DNA of 41,186 bases. Source: Clostridiales bacterium (lineage in GTDB: Bacteria; Bacillota; Clostridia; Lachnospirales; Lachnospiraceae). Location of the stretch: contig JAJQCB010000019.1 of the NCBI GenBank assembly GCA_021203005.1, positions 1 through 41,186 on the forward strand, in the 5' to 3' direction. Shown here piece by piece: positions 39,401 to 41,186 of this stretch. Each line of letters begins with the position of its first letter. Position 1 is the stretch's first letter. A program made the translations under genes and the position numbers. The notes beneath the pieces are model-generated. The model ran no database searches. It saw only the letters and a program-made list of their open reading frames with translations, and was not told the DNA's origin.

Positions 39401-39820
39401 GGACATTTCATTCAGGATTATGCGGATGCATTATACACGCTTGTGAATGAATATCGGGCAGAAAATGGGCTGGATGAACTTGATTATAATAGTGAACTGG
39501 AAGAGATGGCACAGACTCGTGCATGTGAAACAGTGATCCTTTTTGAGCATGAAAGGCCGAATGGGCTGGCACTCTCCTCATTATATGATAATTTCTTATC
39601 TGAGAATATTCAGACAAATTTTGGAAGTTCACATGAAGATGACACTGCCACAGTAGAAAGCATATTGGGAGCCTTCCAGGCGTCAGAAGGGCATAATGAA
39701 AATCTTTTAAATACACTTGGCCAGGACATGGGATTTGCAGTATTTGCAGAATATAATGAACCGGATGAGGATGGAAATATTGATTATGACCTGCATGTTG
39801 TCATGGATTTTGGCTATTAA
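36473..39820 (+). CDS. Secreted FN3, His/Cys-repeat and CAP-domain protein
   Basis: A 1115-aa exported protein. A signal peptide (residues 1 to about 40) has a basic start (MKLKRTRKSF) and a hydrophobic core, ending near TAEAA. Three fibronectin type III-like domains follow (about 45-320; KGYYVYRSTSKSGTYKKIG is typical). From His 324 to about 950 there are 15 regular repeats of 38-41 residues, each with one His, one Cys, then a CxxC (core YTCSVCGDTYTEEI, ending ATGH). A sixteenth is degenerate. The C-terminus (about 982-1110) is a CAP/SCP domain (LYTLVNEYRAENGLDELDYN, SENIQTNFG, GHNENLLN). The start at 36473 follows gggagg. It is probably a wall- or surface-associated protein; no anchoring motif was seen. 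Confidence 0.85.
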   Translation: MKLKRTRKSFLVLLAALFIAVLPAASGSVHDNTFSVTAEAATKLSTPTISSVSNTTSGVKVTWKKVSNAKGYYVYRSTSKSGTYKKIGTVKSGSTLSYTNGTSGTYKVTSGKTYYYKVVAYNGSKTSSKSSAKSIRYLTAGKVSSLSNSSTGVTVKWSKVSGAKGYYVYRKTGLGSYSKIKTVTSASTVSYTDTAVKSKNGTQYTYAVRPYYGSTMGSYTGKTTVRLTTPSLSSLTSTSCKSFTAKWSQVSSVTGYQVQYSTSSSFSSATTKTYSGASTVSKTISGLTNGKTYYVRLRTYKTVSGTKYYSAWTSAKSRKISGSHSYTGTVTKAATCTATGIKTYTCSVCGDTYTETIAKTSHTAGDWETQTEATCTTDGVKVKKCTACGAVVESEVILSAGHNYSSEVTKEATCIEAGEITYTCLVCGDTCTEKVPASGHTYEAADVTDATCTDNGSITYVCSVCGDTYTEEIEATGHTAGDWEVETEATCTTAGEMVQKCTVCGATLDTQVLPATGHAYISEVVKEATCTETGKIAYTCEDCGDTYTEEIEATGHAAGDWEAETDATCTTDGEMVQKCTVCGATLDTQVLPATGHAYTSEVTKEATCTEEGEITYTCSECGDTYTEEIAATDGHDYQLVDSEDATCTEDGYETYTCSVCGDTYTVVTEEAAGHEYVSEVTTEATCTEEGLMTYTCSVCGDSYTETIEATGHTAKSAWNVKTSATCTEEGVKVLKCAVCGEVLETGVIAAKGHSYTSEVTTEATCESDGVLTYTCSRCGDTYTEAIEATGHDYELTAEVDAGCETDGYKTYACSVCGDSYTETIEAAGHNWEYTSTKDPTCVKAGYDLYTCTECGETKTESIAATGEHSYVLYSSTDPTCEEPGSNSYRCSYCGTTYSEEVAATGHTACTGHEEGVDGFTSKEATQARTGTWVPYCSVCGEAYYDESEVIPCTYDGEDQYYEVEVDADTGETTEVYGHFIQDYADALYTLVNEYRAENGLDELDYNSELEEMAQTRACETVILFEHERPNGLALSSLYDNFLSENIQTNFGSSHEDDTATVESILGAFQASEGHNENLLNTLGQDMGFAVFAEYNEPDEDGNIDYDLHVVMDFGY

Positions 39821-39850
39821 CAAAAACAGAATACCGATCGTACATATCTC

Positions 39851-39879
39851 GCGGCTCCGAATAGGAGCCGCTTTTTTTT
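39851..39879 (+). terminator. Terminator of the CAP-domain gene
   Basis: GCGGCTCC (39851-39858) pairs perfectly with GGAGCCGC (39864-39871), 5-base loop, followed by eight T. Confidence 0.9.
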
Positions 39880-39932
39880 GCCCAATTTCTCCTAAGTTCA
39901 TAATTTGTATGAGTATTGCAGTAACATGGACG

Positions 39933-39990
39933 GAACCTGAGTCCAATGGTATTAAATTAAGAATTTGGCGCTTACCTTTATAAAATCAAG
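39933..39990. repeat. First copy of a duplicated IS-end-like sequence
   Basis: The segment beginning gaacctgagtccaatgg, through tattaaattaagaattt to ctttataaaatcaaggc, is an imperfect copy of 40105-40155. It lies about 170 bases upstream of that copy and has no transposase of its own. Confidence 0.5.
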
Positions 39991-40104
39991 GCACTTGTGG
40001 TGTTGTTTGATCTCATTAAAGTTTGCTTGACGATATGAAAACGCATATACACTGCAAACTTTCTGCTCAAAAACCGTATCTATCATCGATCATGCCGGCA
40101 AGAG

Positions 40105-40155
40105 GAACTGAGTTCAATGGTATTAAGTTAAGGATTTGACCTTTATAAAACAGGC
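40105..40155. repeat. Second copy, left end of the IS4-type remnant
   Basis: gaactgagttcaatgg, then tattaagttaaggatttgac and ctttataaaacaggc. It lies about 60 bases before the transposase start, where the left end of the IS is expected. Between the copies (39991-40104) no ORF is seen. Confidence 0.5.
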
Positions 40156-40215
40156 CTGCTTGAGGATATGCCAGATTCCATATTTGTTTTTAAAAACAGA
40201 TATGGAGGGCAGCGT

Positions 40216-40878
40216 ATGAATCTCTCAACGTTTGCAAATAATGTAAAATCTACACTGATCAACCTGATTAACGAAATAGACACAGGGTCTGAAAATTACG
40301 TCCTGCATCCGGGACGTGATTTTACCCGTAACAGGAAGCTTGGATTCCTGCAGACAATGCTTCTGATATTGGTCCTGTCCCGTTGCAGCCTGCCGAAAGA
40401 GCTTGCTGATATCTTCAAGTTTGACTGCACCCGTGCGTCTGTACCGGCGTTCACCCAGCAGCGCAGGAAAATCCGGCATGAAGCATTGTACAGGCTTTTT
40501 ATGAGCCTCAATGAACGGTTCCCCTGCCGGAAGCTTTACAAAAAGAAATACCGGCTGCTTGCCTGCGACGGGACGCGGCTGAACTGCCCGCTGAACAAAT
40601 CGGATGCGGAAAGCCTGCACTGCCTCGGGAAAAGCCCGTTCAACCAGCAGCACCTTACAGCATTGTTTGACCTGATGGAGCACCGTTTCATCGACGCAGT
40701 AGTACAGCCGTTGCGTAGGATGAATGAATATGAAGCCCTGCGTCAGATCGTCAGTCGTTTGAGATCGGATATGTCTAATGCCATCCATGCCTGTATTTCT
40801 TTTATTAATGCGACGGACCGTACCTGCCCCCGCAGGAAAGCAAAGCAGGCATGTATAATTTCAGCAGCATTATTATAA
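40216..40878 (+). pseudogene. Truncated IS4-type transposase
   Basis: Residues from MNLSTFANNVKSTLINLINE through FTQQRRKIRHEALYRLFMSL to LLACDGTRLNCPLNKSD match the N-terminal half of an IS4-family (DDE_Tnp_1-like) transposase, including the first catalytic Asp. After about residue 180 (ALRQIVSR) the frame continues in unrelated sequence to a stop at 40878, so the last two catalytic residues (D and E) and about half the protein are missing. The ATG at 40216 follows ggagggcagcgt. The IS was cut by a deletion or later insertion. Confidence 0.7.
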
Positions 40879-40962
40879 CAGAGGCATCCAGGCGTAATAG
40901 GCATAACAAAAAAGAAGATCGAAAATACGATTACAAAGAAAATATGTCCAATGCCATCCATG
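40771..40962. repeat. Direct repeat of a 19-mer after the broken transposase
   Basis: atgtctaatgccatccatg (40771-40789) recurs as atgtccaatgccatccatg (40944-40962), one difference, 173 bases apart. It falls at the point where the transposase frame loses its family match. The stretch 40879-41041 holds no gene that I can see. Confidence 0.45.
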
Positions 40963-41041
40963 ATCGAACAAAAAAGCTGGTACAGAACAGTTCCTGAAAA
41001 CTGCACTGTACCAGCGAGAATATATGATTGTATGTATAAGC

Positions 41042-41186
41042 CTACTTTACTGAGAAGAAATTCACCTGATAGGAAACCGTTTCATCCAGCCCCGTAATCG
41101 TGACGGCAAATTGGTCACCGTCAGAATAGGTAATGTCGTCAGGACGGAAAATAATACAACTAAAATATCCATAATAACCATTATTC
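41042..41186 (-). CDS. 3' end of a minus-strand gene, unknown product
   Basis: The last 47 codons of a gene that continues beyond the window: YFSCIIFRPDDITYSDGDQF, then AVTITGLDETVSYQVNFFSV, K and stop. The pattern of alternating polar and hydrophobic residues suggests the edge of a beta-sandwich domain, as in secreted or surface proteins. Too short to name. Confidence 0.5.
   Translation of the reverse strand, partial: NNGYYGYFSCIIFRPDDITYSDGDQFAVTITGLDETVSYQVNFFSVK

Overview
The window looks like a chromosomal segment of a low-to-mid GC gut Firmicute, most likely a Lachnospiraceae member (Clostridia; genus not assigned). The reasons are the housekeeping order priA-def-fmt-yugP-rsmB-rlmN-stp-prkC-rsgA-rpe-thiN, AGGAGG-type ribosome binding sites, a tmRNA whose tag ends LALAA, and accessory genes typical of gut clostridial integrative elements. 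All functions are read from protein motifs and context; nothing was searched against a database.

Layout. (1) Positions 1-10,420 are accessory DNA. They hold an XRE repressor, two zinc-ribbon proteins with a decayed third copy between them, and a co-directional plasmid/ICE-type module (DUF932, YqaJ exonuclease, SSB, Rad52-like annealing protein, DUF5688 and small ORFs). An MNT/HEPN toxin-antitoxin pair and three short repeats resembling an IS end follow. (2) Positions 10,540-25,400 are core genome: tRNA-Gln and tRNA-Pro on the minus strand, then a plus-strand run for replication restart (priA), formylation and deformylation of initiator Met (fmt, def), rRNA modification (rsmB, rlmN), Ser/Thr phospho-signalling (stp, prkC), ribosome assembly (rsgA), pentose phosphate (rpe), thiamine (thiN) and late cobalamin assembly (cobS, a short cobU). 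Long imperfect palindromes sit on both sides of def. (3) Positions 25,400-26,990 are an RNA-rich patch: a gene remnant, a complete-looking type I toxin-antitoxin locus, tRNA-Val, three 55-bp repeats that fold as paired hairpins, tRNA-Met, a further palindrome and ssrA (tmRNA).

(4) Positions 26,946 to about 34,460 are a putative integrative element next to the 3' end of ssrA, transcribed on the minus strand. In order of transcription it has a structured leader RNA ending in a terminator, a sigma-region-4-like gene, a conserved-looking 80-aa gene, a 10-codon mini-ORF, a phage-type DNA polymerase A, a primase-helicase interrupted by an in-frame TAA, an excisionase-like protein and a tyrosine integrase. 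The distal end of the element was not identified. (5) Positions 34,500-41,186 hold an IS630-like transposase relative, an AT-rich palindrome, and a 1115-aa secreted protein (three FN3-like domains, 15 His/Cys repeats, C-terminal CAP domain). A truncated IS4-type transposase with duplicated ends and the 3' end of another minus-strand gene close the window.

The strongest candidates for something new are the structured leader with its terminator (34,304-34,457), the hairpin repeats between the tRNAs (26,133-26,297), the type I toxin-antitoxin locus (25,579-25,850), the His/Cys repeat protein, and the nonsense-interrupted primase.
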